Positions 21,271 to 32,564 of a DNA stretch of 64,000 nucleotides are shown here, piece after piece. The stretch's first letter is position 1; every line of letters begins with the position of its first letter. The translations under genes and the position numbers were made by a program. The stretch is from Charina bottae (lineage: Eukaryota; Chordata; Lepidosauria; Squamata; Charinaidae). The stretch spans positions 37,870,501-37,934,500 of the forward strand of contig JALMGJ010000008.1 in NCBI GenBank assembly GCA_023362775.1, given 5' to 3'. The notes under the pieces were generated by a model. That model made no database searches, was not told where the DNA came from, and saw nothing but the letters and a program-made list of their open reading frames with translations.

Positions 21271-22237
21271 CAGAGGGAAAGGTGGCAATTTTCCAGCTCC
21301 TTTTTAGATAGGTTCCAATTTTGTTTGACCAATAGACGCTCATCCACTTCAAAAACGTACCATAAAACAACTCCAGGTTTTTATATCTGTTATCCAAGCA
21401 CATTCAACCTCCCTCTTCTTCCCACCAAAGACCCAGTCGCATTCACTTGGTTACTGGAAGTTAAGAAAGGCAAATGTCTTTATTGCCCTGAATGAGGTGA
21501 TTTTAAATGGGGAGCTGATAAGCACCAGCCTCTAGCATCCTCTTTATTTCCAACAATGTCTTGGGGCTCCACAGAGGCATTCTTAGAAAATAAAGATGGT
21601 GCGTGGCTGCATCTTAATGTGTTGTTTCAAAGTGTGCCCACCTGTACAGAAAAAGAAATACTTTTCATTAGGTTGCTTTCTGATAAATGGTTCTCCAGAT
21701 CCTTTAGTTTACAAATCCCACTATACCTTGCCATAGGCCATCCTGGGGCTAATGGTAGTTGAACTCCAAACTCCCAACAGACCCCAGGTTGCTTTTCCCT
21801 GCAGTATGAAGTTAAATCTGCTGAACATGATGAAGCTGCCTTTGGGGTAAATAAAATTAGTACTTGGTTGACTTTGTACCTGGCCCTCCTGCTGTACCAA
21901 GTTAAAACATTACAGAGTGGAACTGTTGTTTTTCTCTTTGCTAGGCCATCGCTTCTTAATGACATTGACATGTCTTTTCCTCTCAGAACCACATTTTATA
22001 TTGTCTTGGTTCTTCTGCACATCTCAGATGAAAATAAGCTTGGAGGTAACCATTCTGCACATCTGAAAGCCAGTGGAGTGTGAACTAAGTACAAGATGCT
22101 TTTTCATAAGGTAACAGACTTAGGCTAGGGAGATTGTTGTTCTCACTCAACAATCAAACTCACAATTCTCACTTAGCCTATCCCACCTCATGGAGTTGTG
22201 GATGGGATAAAACTAAGGGAGGCCCTCATATATGGCA
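21271..22237. other. Intron with a probable decayed MITE at 21690-21795
   Basis: The stretch containing CTCCAGATCCTTTAGTTTAC and later TGGTAGTTGAACTCCAAAC looks like a decayed palindromic element of the ACTACAACTCCCATCAT type common in squamates. The rest is unrecognised. Confidence 0.35.
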
Positions 22238-22462
22238 TGAGCTAGTTTGGTGTAGTAGTTTAGACATTAGGCTAAAACCCAGAGGACTGTGAGTTCTAGT
22301 CCCACCTTAGACACAAAGCTAGCTGGATAACTCTGGGCCAGTCACTTTCTCTCTGCCCTAGAAAGAAGTAACTGGCAAGCCACTTCTGAAAACGTTGCCA
22401 AGAAAACGGAAAGTACTTGTCCAGGTAGTCACCAGGAGTCAAGACTGACTTGAAGGAACAAA
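22238..22462 (+). mobile_element. tRNA-derived SINE with GCCAGGAGTCAA-type 3' end
   Basis: Head GCTAGTTTGGTGTAGTAGTT, a B-box-like GAGTTCTAGTCCCACC, a conserved GGGCCAGTCACTTTCTCTC core, and a 3' part GCCAAGAAAAC...CCAGGAGTCAAGACTGACTT. Related copies lie at 27195 and in the head-to-head pair at 52100-52432. Confidence 0.8.
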
Positions 22463-23013
22463 TTTCCTTTCTTTTCCCCATACTTTGAGCTTCAGAGAAA
22501 AAGCAGTATTTAAATGTAATGAATAAATATAAAGACTTCTGTGTAATGCTTCCTTGCAACAACAAGGCTGATTGAATGGGGGTGGGGGGTAGGAAAACCA
22601 CCCAATTTTTATCTCTGTTTTGTATAGTATATGGGTTGAAGAAAAGCTACTACAGCATATACAGGGGGAAAAACCTGTATTATTTATTTTTATGGGTTCT
22701 CATTCGATCTGATGAAAAGATTTGATTTATTTCCAGTGTTTTTTCCAAAGGAGAAGAGAATTCTAGTGACATTCTCAGAGATGGAATATGGCATTTGCAC
22801 ATTCCTTTTGCTTTTATTTAGCAACAAGTTGGCTAAGGGCTGTGTAAGGGAATGTCTTGTCTCTTACTATGTAAGAAACTCTCCAACTGTCAGCAGCCCT
22901 TTGTTCCACTAAATCCCAAAGAAAACGTCAGGAGAAAACTCTTCCCATTGTTTTTCTTTCAGTTTGGGAAATGTGGGAAACCAGAGACATTCCTAGAATC
23001 CTATTGCTGGAAG

Positions 23014-23109
23014 CAGTGTTTCTCAACCTTGGCACTTTCAGATGGGTGGACTCCAACTCTCAGAATTCCCCAGCCAGCATCTGAAAGCTGCCAAGGTTGA
23101 GAAATGCTG
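23014..23109. mobile_element. 96-bp palindromic hAT miniature element
   Basis: Ends CAGTGTTTCTCAACCTTGGC and its near-perfect reverse complement GCCAAGGTTGAGAAATGCTG. Pairing extends for about 30 bp from each end. A perfect 8-bp duplication GCTGGAAG occupies 23006-23013 and 23110-23117. Confidence 0.94.
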
Positions 23110-23117
23110 GCTGGAAG

Positions 23118-24295
23118 GAACCTTGGTGGTCATGTAGTCCAATCCTCTAATGCAGGACTGCTTAGAGCATGAGTGATGGAAAGGTGCTAATAAACTAAGC
23201 TCAAAAACAGAAATCCCAAAGAAATTCTGAAACACCTGAAGAATAATGTAGAGAAACAAAATCCTCTCTCATGGGAGAAGGAAACTGTTGAAATTGCAAG
23301 GAAGATTTTCTTCATTCAGACACCACTCAGCACTTTGGAACGAAAGAGTGGAGCTGAGTTACCCTCTGTCAATCCTCTGCTGCTTAGAAAAGTTGAATTC
23401 TCCCCCTCCCCCTCCCAATGGTTTATAAGTAACCCATTCTGGTTGCCTGTCCTCTTCTGTAAACTCAGATGCACTCTGGTGCTTTAGTAAACAGAGGGTG
23501 GTAAGTTAGAGAGCTACTTGACCAGGCTGCCTCGAACCACTTCATCTCATTCTGGGTGCAGCTTTGTTCACCCAGCTGGCACCGTTCACATGTGAGCATA
23601 AATATGTTAAAACTTTTGGCTAGCAAATGGGGAAAAAACAATAGAACATAATCATCAAGGAAAATGCCTTTTCAGGAAACTGGTTAAAACTTGTCTGATT
23701 TCCCAATATTAGTTGTCCTTATCTCTGAAGGAATTTGTTGAAATAAGTAAGGAATGGTGAAGAAAGGAATGATCAGGGTGCAACAATTTCTTTGCATCCC
23801 ATCTCTTGCTAGTAAGTGTATCGGGAAATAAAACAGGAAGAGATTTAAAGAATTTAACCCATTGTTCACAGAAATTATATTGAAAACTATCCATTGATAT
23901 TTGGCTGGTAGCATTAATCAGGGTTGGGCGATGATCAAAGGGGAAAAAGCAATTTGGGCGCGTTGCATCTGTTGGAACTTTCTTAAATCCTGGGATTGCT
24001 GGTAGCAGCCATGCATGCCTTGGAAAAGATGCAGGTTCTTTAAATCGATGCTGACAAGTCCAGCCTCCTCCAAATCATCCAGATTTCCCTTTCAAATCTG
24101 GATCATACTAATCACAGGCCTGAACTAATGCTTATAGGAAAACAGCAGAAACTGAGACACTTCCCAGTTATGGATGGGCAGGCGTAGAGATGTGAGTGAA
24201 TTGGATTCCCTCAATAAGGAGATATTTCATTAAGTTTCTGAAAAGGAGAGTAAAACTTGCCATGAGATTGTAGGCAGAGGATGATCACTTTAACC
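23118..24295. other. Intron, nothing recognised
   Basis: No exon or clear repeat. Contains a short pyrimidine stretch near 23400. Confidence 0.5.
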
Positions 24296-24366
24296 CAGTG
24301 TTTCTCAACCATAGTAACTTTAAGATGTGTGGCCTTCAACTCCCAGAATTCCCTAGCCAGCATGAT
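24296..24366. mobile_element. Left half of the CAGTGTTTCTCAACC hAT miniature family
   Basis: Begins CAGTGTTTCTCAACCATAGT and runs through ACTCCCAGAATTCCCTAGCC, as in the copy at 23014. The complementary right half is missing, so this is a truncated copy. Confidence 0.75.
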
Positions 24367-24924
24367 TTTGGTGCTGCCCCTGGCCCTATCAGATCCCTTT
24401 TCCCTCCAATTGGGCTGCTATTTCCTTTCCCCATAAAACTCTGGATAAGGCAACGTTCCAAAAATGATAGTGGCTGTCACAAAAAATGGTGGACATGCCA
24501 CGAGCCTGATCTATTGCCACAGCTAGGCTATTAGCTCTCTATTCTAGAGGATGTATGGGTTAAGAAGATAATTCTACTTTCTGAGTGCAGAAAGTATAGA
24601 CAACCACCATGTTAAACACTAGTTAGGAATGGATTGGGCCACAACAGAACAAGCAGCAATCTGAACCCCATGTATCGTCACCTATCCCGGCCCAGTCTCT
24701 GACCCCATGCCATGATTTCTGATCAAGGTTGATGCTTCCCTGTGGTATTAGCAGAATGAGTGATATGGCCTGCCTATCCATTAGGTGATCTTTGTCAGGG
24801 TTAACAGCACAGAATAACACTACTGATGCAAGATTGCAAAGGTGTGTAAGAAGCAATAGCTCCTCCCCTCTCAGCAATTGATTACGATCGCTGTTTATGC
24901 TGTGGATGGGAGGACAAACATTTG

Positions 24925-25140
24925 CCTTATTATTTATTTGTGCAATTGATGTCCCATCCTTCCTTCAGGCATGTACCAAGTATTCCTATACGCCCCTCTC
25001 CCATAACAATCCTGTGAAGTAAGTTGGGCTGAGAGAGTGACTTGTCCAAAGTCACCCACCAAGCTTCTGTGGCTAAGGAAGGACTTGACCATGTATCTCC
25101 TCAGTTGCAGTCCAACAGTTTAACCATGACATCACATTGA
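24925..25140 (-). mobile_element. tRNA-derived SINE (MIR-like core), old copy
   Basis: The minus-strand head has GGTTAAACTGTTGGACTGCA, followed by the CTTGGTGGGTGACTTTGGAC core and CTCTCAGCCCAACTTACTTC, then a LINE-like tail ending in TTATT units. The order is the same as at 40425-40685. Confidence 0.65.
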
Positions 25141-26987
25141 CTTTCTTGATCTGCAGGTCCAGCTGATGGATGCTCAGCTGAGAAAAATGGGCAGCATTTC
25201 CTAGAGTTTTGCAGGCTACACTGGAAATGGCTGTTTCTATTGTGCTGCTGTAGTGTCAACCCTCCATCTTTGTTCTGAATGACGTTGGTGCCTTCTTTTT
25301 TCCCAGGGATATTATTCTGCCCAAGATAACAAAGGCTGTACTATTTTAGAATGAGCCTATGATTAATTTTAGTTGACATCACACATACATACTGTACACA
25401 CACACACTGGTTACAAGAAGAACTCAAAACTCATTTTTCAAGACTGTGTCTGCCTGATCCTCAAGCCCTCCCTTCTCTGCTAAAGAAGACAGGCTTTTTC
25501 ACTCTCCTCTTACTGCTTCAATTATGTCACTTTGAACACTTCTGTTGGTGCCAGAGATGAAACTAAAATTCTACTCTCAACATATAATACACAACTATCT
25601 GGGATCGTATGAGTGTGCCTTTATGAACATGGGACTGGGTGAGGTTCCCACTTGGAATAGTTCCCTACCCTGCTAGTTATGCAGAGTGCATACAGCAAGT
25701 CTTTTACAGAAGTGCATTCACCATAGTTGTGTTATATATGTGACTTTCTCCTTGAACTCAAACTCAGGATAATTTTTGCTTTTTGGTTTGTAGAAAACAG
25801 ATTTCCCCAGGAACTGATTGGTGGCCCTTGTGAAAATTGTAGCGCTAAGTCTCCCCCTCAAGAGTGCTAGGCCCAGTGCTGATTGGCTGGACCTAGAATG
25901 GTTCACAAAGCCATCCCCTCCCTCAGAACCAGTCTTCAAGAAGAAGAGTAACAGCCTCTTGAAAAATAAATCAGTAACACAAACATTTGATTTGATAAAA
26001 CAAAGGCTTGGTGTACTTCTGCGATTTCTTCAGCTGCTTGAAGGAAAGGGGTAGAAAGTCTGGAGGATATTACAGAAAAGCAAATAGGGATTGTACATCA
26101 TTATTTCAGCTGAAGAATGCTCCTTTCCAAAAGCTTACTCCACAAGAAGAACACTCTATATATGATTTGCATCAGAAGTAGGAACTCACTTAACCGTGTC
26201 AAACCTGTGATCTTCACTTATGCTAGGAATTTGGCTGAGTTTCATTGCTATGTGCAATGCTTATTCTGTATTCTCAAAACCTGGTATTTTACCTATTTAT
26301 CTGCCCATCCGTCCATCCATCCATCCACATATACATGCATGCACACATACACATATCCCACAGATTAAAGACTCAGTTTGCATCACATTCTTGATTTATT
26401 CTCAGGTTTAAGCCCACCAATGGTCCTTACAGGAACTCAGATAACTTAATATTTTGAGGTTCCTACACATTTTCTCATACCAGACATACCTACTTAACAT
26501 CAGTGACACCATCAAATGTCCTTAGATTAGTTCTCAGATGATGTATGCAGCCCACCACTTTTCAGGAAACTGGGAATCAACCATCCGCCTACCCATTACA
26601 AGACTGAACTGAGTGTTGTAGGAAAGAATTGTAAGAAATACTGAAGTGGTCGATATGAAGTGGCTGAACATTTTTTTTACTAATTTACATAAAAATAAAA
26701 AAAGCAATTTGCTACCCCTTGAAATTGAGGCTTGAGGGCTGCTGCTGCCTAGCAGGATTCTTAAGTAGCATTCCCAGCCACTATGACCAGTAATGAAGGA
26801 TGCTGGGAATGGTCAGCAACATTTGGAAAATCAAGGATCCCCAACTCTACAGTATTGTCTATATTCCTACAGGGCATTCCATTCAGGATCAGGAATGGTA
26901 CTGGCTGTTTCAAGTATCTAATCATCAATAGAAGTATAGGCAAGGTTCTGATTTTAAAGCTGAAACACAGGGTGAATGTATGTGTGT

Positions 26988-27019
<32 letters not shown>

Positions 27020-27190
27020 TATGGTATACTGAGTTCCTTTCTACTTAAAGTCAAAGCCTCCACCACTGGGGAAAATCTAATACTTTTGTCATATTTAAAG
27101 TAACTAAATATTATTGCTTTCCCCGCTCCCACCCTCCAAAAGTCACCAGTATGTTGAGAATATGCTACAAAAACACGATAGCACCGGCAT
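25141..27190. other. Intron, nothing firm recognised
   Basis: Contains only short ORFs and a short CCATCCATCC stretch at about 26310-26330. Confidence 0.5.
26986..27020 (+). repeat. (GA)n microsatellite
   Basis: GAGAGA run with a single GAC interruption. The 123-aa frame on the minus strand crosses it and is not a gene. Confidence 0.85.
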
Positions 27191-27194
27191 ATAA

Positions 27195-27400
27195 TTTGGT
27201 TTGGTGATTAAGGCGCTGGACCAAAAGTGGGGAAATCTGTGTTCCAGTGCCGCTTTAGGCACAAAAGCCTACTGGATGACTTTGGGCTAGTCACTTTCTC
27301 TTGGCCCTAAGAACAAGCCAGTGGCAAACCACTTCTGAAAATGTTGCCAAGGACTTGTCTGTGTAATCGCCAGGAGTCAAGACTGACTTGAAGACCCAAA
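27195..27400 (+). mobile_element. tRNA-derived SINE with GCCAGGAGTCAA-type 3' end
   Basis: Head TTTGGTTTGGTGATTAAGGC (A-box-like), B-box-like GTTCCAGTGCCG, core GGGCTAGTCACTTTCTCTTG, 3' end CCAGGAGTCAAGACTGACTT. The tail continues into the (ATGG)n tract. Confidence 0.8.
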
Positions 27401-27401
27401 A

Positions 27402-27438
27402 ATGGATGGATGGATGGATGGATGGATGGATGGATGGA
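27402..27438 (+). repeat. (ATGG)n microsatellite at a SINE tail
   Basis: Nine ATGG units immediately following the SINE 3' end. Confidence 0.93.
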
Positions 27439-27777
27439 CGAACCATATTTGTGTAGTGTCATGTTCTCTGTTGTAAAGCTGCAGACTGTTGCAACAGAGA
27501 GCATGCATTGAAGGAGTTAAGGGGAAGAGGCCAGCCCACATTCCTGGACAGTGATCTGCCAGAGGTGTGAGAAGAGAAGAGCACTAGTTTTTCCAAGAAT
27601 ACCTTGTGAGACTATTTTTTGCAACAAAGGTTCTGTAGTCATTATATGTAGCTTCTGTGTCCTGTTTCTTACTTTGGAAAGGAGAAGACCATTATTGATC
27701 TTCCTAAGAGCTATGAGAAAAATGGCTAGGAAGCAAGGAAATACAGTATCTTTCTGGGATACAAAGTGGCTGTAGAA

Positions 27778-28662
27778 CAGTGCTTCCCTACCTTTACCAT
27801 CTGCACACAGACCACTGTTTCCATAGTAAAGGTTTCTAAGGACCACTGAATAAGCCAGGGACTAGCAACATGGCATCAGCAGAGACAGTTGCCCCTCATC
27901 CCCAACATCACGGAACTCAAATATTAAATAAAATCACTTAAAACAACCCAAAAAGATAGAGACCAAAATCTTATGAAGTTGCTAAACTTCACAAGATGTT
28001 GGTGTTCCTACCCTAAATCTTATGAAGCTCTAGTCAAGAATGCAAACTTTTTGGGGGGGGGCATTGGTCCCCCTAGTTCTGGTGAGGCATAATCTTTGAC
28101 TCTTGCCAGGGTTGCGCTCGCCATACAGAGCTGGTGTGCAATTCTGGGGCCTCTTGGGTCTCCAGGAGCTGTGGCTAGAGGGACATTGCACAGATAGGGT
28201 AGGTGTGCTCCAGGTCCCTTCCTTTAAATGTTGCCATCTAATGGAAGCTAGGCAGCATGCCTTCTTGGTGGTTTCCTCTGCCCTTTGGAACACCCTCCTA
28301 GCCTTTCACAAAGCCTTAAAGACCTGGCTTTTCCCACAAGCACTGGGGTAGTATGAGGCTGGAGCGCAGACAAGTTCCTTGTGGATGTATGGGGATGTGT
28401 TGTGGTTCGGGGTACTGGGAGTTTCTGTGTTCGTTTTTGTGCTTTTTACTGGGTTTTTTTATTACTTTTACTGTTGTCTGTGAGCTACCCTGGGTTATGT
28501 TGCATAAGATGGGCAGCTATATAAAATTTTAAAAAATAAGCAAACTGTTGTATGATTTTCCAAGAGTTTGACCCCTTTTTTAAAAAAATGGATTTTTATT
28601 TGGGCACTGATGGTGAAACCATGGATGATCGGTGGTACTCAAACCCAGGTTAGGAACTGCTG
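27778..28662. mobile_element. Old hAT-type element split by an L2 insertion
   Basis: Left end CAGTGCTTCCCTACCTTTAC and right end (reversed) CAGCAGTTCCTAACCTGGGT are imperfect inverted termini. The flanks CTGTAGAA (27770-27777) and CTGAAGAG (28663-28670) agree at 6 of 8 positions, as expected for an aged hAT duplication. The L2 at 28085-28545 lies inside. Confidence 0.6.
28085..28545 (+). mobile_element. L2-type LINE 3' fragment
   Basis: A frame at 28103-28351 ends RQHAFLVVSSALWNTLLAFH then KALKTWLFPQALG, the C-terminus of L2-type ORF2. It is followed by GTGAGCTACCCTGGGTTAT, GATGGGCAGCTATATAAAAT and an A-rich tail. Confidence 0.85.
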
Positions 28663-28670
28663 CTGAAGAG

Positions 28671-29997
28671 ATTAGAGAGACATGATTTAAAAATCAGTTC
28701 AATCTGGTATGACATTATTCCAGAGGTAATATGAATTTCTGTACTTCTAAACAATCAATTTCTACTGTGGAACATCATGGGTATGTACCATGAGTGGGCT
28801 AGCTCCAATACTAATTAAATGAATTAAGCCGCCTTGCCTGCACAAAAAGTTACCTAATGGAATTATTCCCTTATTCCCATTGGCACATGGTCACTTTCCA
28901 TTATGGAAATGCATTCCCTAGATTCATGCCGGTTTTTTGCAATCACCACTAAAAGCAAGTGCAGTGATGGGTTCTGCAAAACAGTACATGAGACCACATT
29001 GTCACTGCTTTCCCTTTTCTCAGAAGTGTTAAGAACAGTTGCACAACTTACCTATATTTACATGTTCAATTCTTATGAACATAAAACGTACATAACGTAC
29101 ATAAAAGGTCTCTTAAGAATGCATGGATTAGCCTACCCAGCATCAATCTAAAAGGGATCTACCTGTGTGGAGGTTTAGGGCTTCCTTCATGATGAATCTT
29201 GACCAACCAAGGCTATTATTGTAGAGCAGGTCTGAAGAATCTGAGAGCCTGGGAGGTTCCTACAAGGTCAGCATGTTAGCTATGCTATCTTTAAGATATG
29301 GTCTGTGAACATAAACAATGTGGTTTACTGGGCCACTGGTTCCTGTCTGATGCCTCTCCCTATTGCCACTCAGGGTCAATTCAAGTTGCTGTGAATGTTT
29401 TATTACAAGGGAACTTTAAGCAGTTCACATGTATGGGTGGGGGCATCTTATAGGGTTGGTAGTGAATACAGCTCACAGGTGTGTGGGGGATGCCTTATAC
29501 CACCACAGACAGCAGATCCCATCCAACTTTATTATTGGCTGTATGAGTCAGGCTGATGGATCAGTTCAATAATATTTGGACAGACATATGTTGCCTATAT
29601 GTATTCATATAGGCCTCTTCTAAATGCCCAGTATAAATATTGATTCCAAAGGCTCCTTAAGGAGACCCATATCTATACTCAAACTTCTCAGTATTTCTGC
29701 TCCAAGTTTGTTATGACAATCCCTTCCAACAACTTTGTTGGCAGAGTTAGATACTAGAAAAACTGGTTAGGGGGAGCCAAGGTGATGATAGAACTTGTAA
29801 TTATGGGAACAAAGATGCTATGTATGATTGTATAGAATAATTAAAAGTTGGAGGAAAAGGAAACATGGTATCATTTTACATTATTTTAATAATTCTCAAT
29901 GTTTTGCATGACCTTTGAAGCTCATTTCAGGCTGAATACAGACTGTATCTGGGACAGGTTTCTCTTTTGTTCCATTGCCAAATAAAAACAATTGATA
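28671..29997. other. Intron, nothing recognised
   Basis: No exon or repeat recognised. Confidence 0.5.
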
Positions 29998-30065
29998 AAT
30001 AGACTGATTGATTGATTGTGTGTCATCAAGTCAGTGTCGACCCTTAGTACACATAGATAGATTTT
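29998..30065 (-). mobile_element. RTE-type or SINE 3' end fragment with (TCAA)n tail
   Basis: ATTGATTGATTGTGTGTCAT followed by CAAGTCAGTGTCGACCCTTA is the reverse complement of a GTCGACACTGACTTGATG... end with a TCAA tail, an arrangement common at RTE-related 3' ends in squamates. It is short. Confidence 0.5.
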
Positions 30066-30576
30066 CTCTGGGAAAATAAGCTCATTAGTGTTATATATTT
30101 GTTGGTATAAACTTCATCTTCGCAATATTGAATTGCTTTCAGGTACTTTATCGTATTTTATTACTCTTTTGCAAGCCCTTTTAGGTTTGTTGTTAATAAA
30201 ATTTTCTAAATCAATCAATACAGAAACCAAGTTTTCTTTGAACACTTTCTCAGGAGACTCACTCTGGATTGATGCACACTCACCTTTAAGATAATGCCAC
30301 AGGCATATAAAGAAGTTTTATTGGACTTGCATTATTGTGTCCAACTCAAGTGCCTGATCTCAATATCCATTTGTACAAAACTTCTTGCAATAAATACAGA
30401 TGAGTTACTAAGAAAGGAATATAGACAAGCTATCTGAACATTAATAAGGGCAATACCAAGGTAAATAAGGGACAGGAATGGTTGAAGTCTGATTTAGAGC
30501 AGTATCTAGATGGTGTGATTCATTACTGCTTTACCACTCCTTCTACCCTGCTTCACTAAAGAAGGAATTATACAGA
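30066..30576. other. Intron; contains the donor of a templated insertion
   Basis: Sequence 30208-30245 reappears, identical, at 30944-30981. Otherwise nothing is recognised. Confidence 0.7.
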
Positions 30577-30591
30577 CCTTCAAACTTTAAA

Positions 30592-30987
30592 AGGTAAAGG
30601 TTCCCCCCGCACAGTTGTGCAGTCGTGTCCGACTCTAGGGGCCGGTGCTCATCTCCGTTTGTTAGCCGAAGAGCCAGCGTTGTCTGAAGACGCTTCCACG
30701 GTCATGTGGCTGCATGACGCGCGCGGAACGCTGTTACCTACCCACCGAAGTGGTACCTATTCATCTACTTGCATTTGCGTGCTTTCGAATTGCTAGGTTG
30801 GCAAGAGCTGGAGCTAGTGCGGGAGCTCACTCCGCACACAGGGCTAGGGATTTGAACCTCCGAACTTGCGATCTTCCGATCGACAACCCTGGCATCTTAC
30901 CTGCTGAACCACCACGCCCCTTGCTGAGCCACCACGCCCCTTCAAATCAATCAATACAGAAACCAAGTTTTCTTTGAACACCACGCC
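30592..30987 (-). mobile_element. Sauria-type SINE with rearranged 5' junction
   Basis: A normal minus-strand Sauria SINE runs from 30592 to about 30920. At its 5' (tRNA-head) side the terminal CCACCACGCCCC is repeated, followed by a 38-bp foreign patch (30944-30981) and a third CCACGCCC, before the right target duplication. CTTCAAACTTTAAAA at 30578-30592 and 30988-31002 flanks the whole structure. Confidence 0.93.
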
Positions 30988-31002
30988 CTTCAAACTTTAA
31001 AA

Positions 31003-32050
31003 GCACATTAAACCATGCTTCTGTACCAAGCCACTTGGTCTTTTCAAAAATATAAGAAACTGATCAAATTAGGACCACACTGTATGTGAACAGGGAGTTT
31101 TCTGCTTTGCTCCCTGCATTATTTTCAACTTCAATTCCCACAGCAGCTATTTTACCTTATCCCTAGAAATGTTAATTCTGGTAAATAAACTGCTTTGGAA
31201 AGGTGCCATTTGTATTATGGAAATAGCACAGGGAGGAAAATGTTGGATATCCTCTTTTGGGCCCCTTCTACGATACATTCTTGGTCCTGGGCTGTGCTTA
31301 GCTGCTATTTTTTAAAAGAAGAATGTTTATTTTTAATGTATCAATTGACATGAAGGGCTCAATAAATCCATGCAGATATTTACCTCCTATCCATCCATTG
31401 AATATTGAATATTGAATGGAGGGGCAAAACATTTGCTGCCCCCAATGGTACTGCATCCGCAAGTCCTGCCCCTCTGATTCCCATTTATTCAGAAATAATG
31501 TGAAAAGTTATATGGGAACAACACAAAGCAATAATCTTGAAAGCAACAGCCCACATGGTCAGCATCATCCAAATGCCTGGGACCAAACTATCTCTGCCAA
31601 CTTGGATGTATTGCTTGTCTAGATTTGTTAAAACTAGGATTGAGTTGCTAAAAACTGAGATCAGTCTTCCGCATCCTGGTGCCCTCCGGTATGTTGGAAG
31701 TGCAATTCCGTGGACTGCCAGCTGATACTAGAGTAAGATAGGCATTCTGGAGTAAGATAGTATCACAAAGATCCCACTGAAATCAGTGTGAAAAGTTAGT
31801 CCCATTGGCTTAAAATAAGAATCACATTACATTTTCCTCCATCCCTGGATACATTTAGCCACTGGGCTGGGTCTGCACAACATGCCAGTCTAGGCTTAAA
31901 ATGATGTAGAATGTATTTTGAGGACCCAAACATTGTCTTAGCAAGTTGTATGATGGTATATAGCGTGGCTTATTTGTTTGGACATAGCATGTTAAGTGAA
32001 CACCACAATTATAATTTGTTGATCAGGGTTTATGTTTCGGCATGTAAACC
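31003..32050. other. Intron with a possible MITE relic near 31670-31720
   Basis: CATCCTGGTGCCCTCCGGTA and following bases recall the CCTCCAGATGTT..ACTACAACTCCC type of miniature element, but they are strongly diverged. Nothing else is recognised. Confidence 0.35.
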
Positions 32051-32054
32051 CAGC

Positions 32055-32170
32055 TTTTGTAGACATTGTAGGAGGATAGCTTTGTTAGTCTGTGGGAGTC
32101 AAAGATCAGGAAGAGTCTGGTAGCACCTTACACTGGAAAAGGTGATACCAGACTCCAGATTTTTGACCCA
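32055..32170. repeat. Dispersed repeat fragment with hairpin
   Basis: Contains GTTAGTCTGTGGGAGTCAAA and GTCTGGTAGCACCTT, a pattern I recognise from amniote interspersed repeats without being able to name the family. Arms 32113-32129 and 32139-32155 are reverse complements at 16 of 17 positions. Confidence 0.45.
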
Positions 32171-32552
32171 GATTTTTTTGTAGCACTTCTCCTATTCAAC
32201 CCATAGATTAATTATTCCTCACAGTCCCAGGCTATTGCTCACCAACCATTCTCTGAACAACAAAACTTGCTGCAAAGAACATACACTGAATGATTTTTGC
32301 AAAGAAAATCAAAGATAACCAAGTCACTTTTGCTCTGCCCTTCACTTACTTAAACAATTCAGAGACCAAAGCTTGCCAATTTGGAATTTATCTATGCTTT
32401 AAGACAATCTACTGTCCTCCAAATGTTGGGATTATAAATCCCTGTATTCCCAGACAACATTCTAGCCAAGGAGTCTTTGGACAGGTAGTCTCAACATCTG
32501 CTCAGGTTGGAGAAGGCAGTCTTAAGAACAAAAGGTACATTAATATCCACCT
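32171..32552. other. Intron before a BovB insertion
   Basis: The 250-aa plus-strand frame that starts at 32290 enters this unique sequence by chance. Only its part after about 32565 is LINE-derived. Confidence 0.6.
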
Positions 32553-32564
32553 ATCCCTTTCTTT

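Noticed and set aside
32290..32564. N-terminal 90 codons of a 250-aa plus-strand frame
   Set aside because: It lies before the BovB target duplication at 32553, so the frame is a chance fusion of unique intron with LINE sequence.
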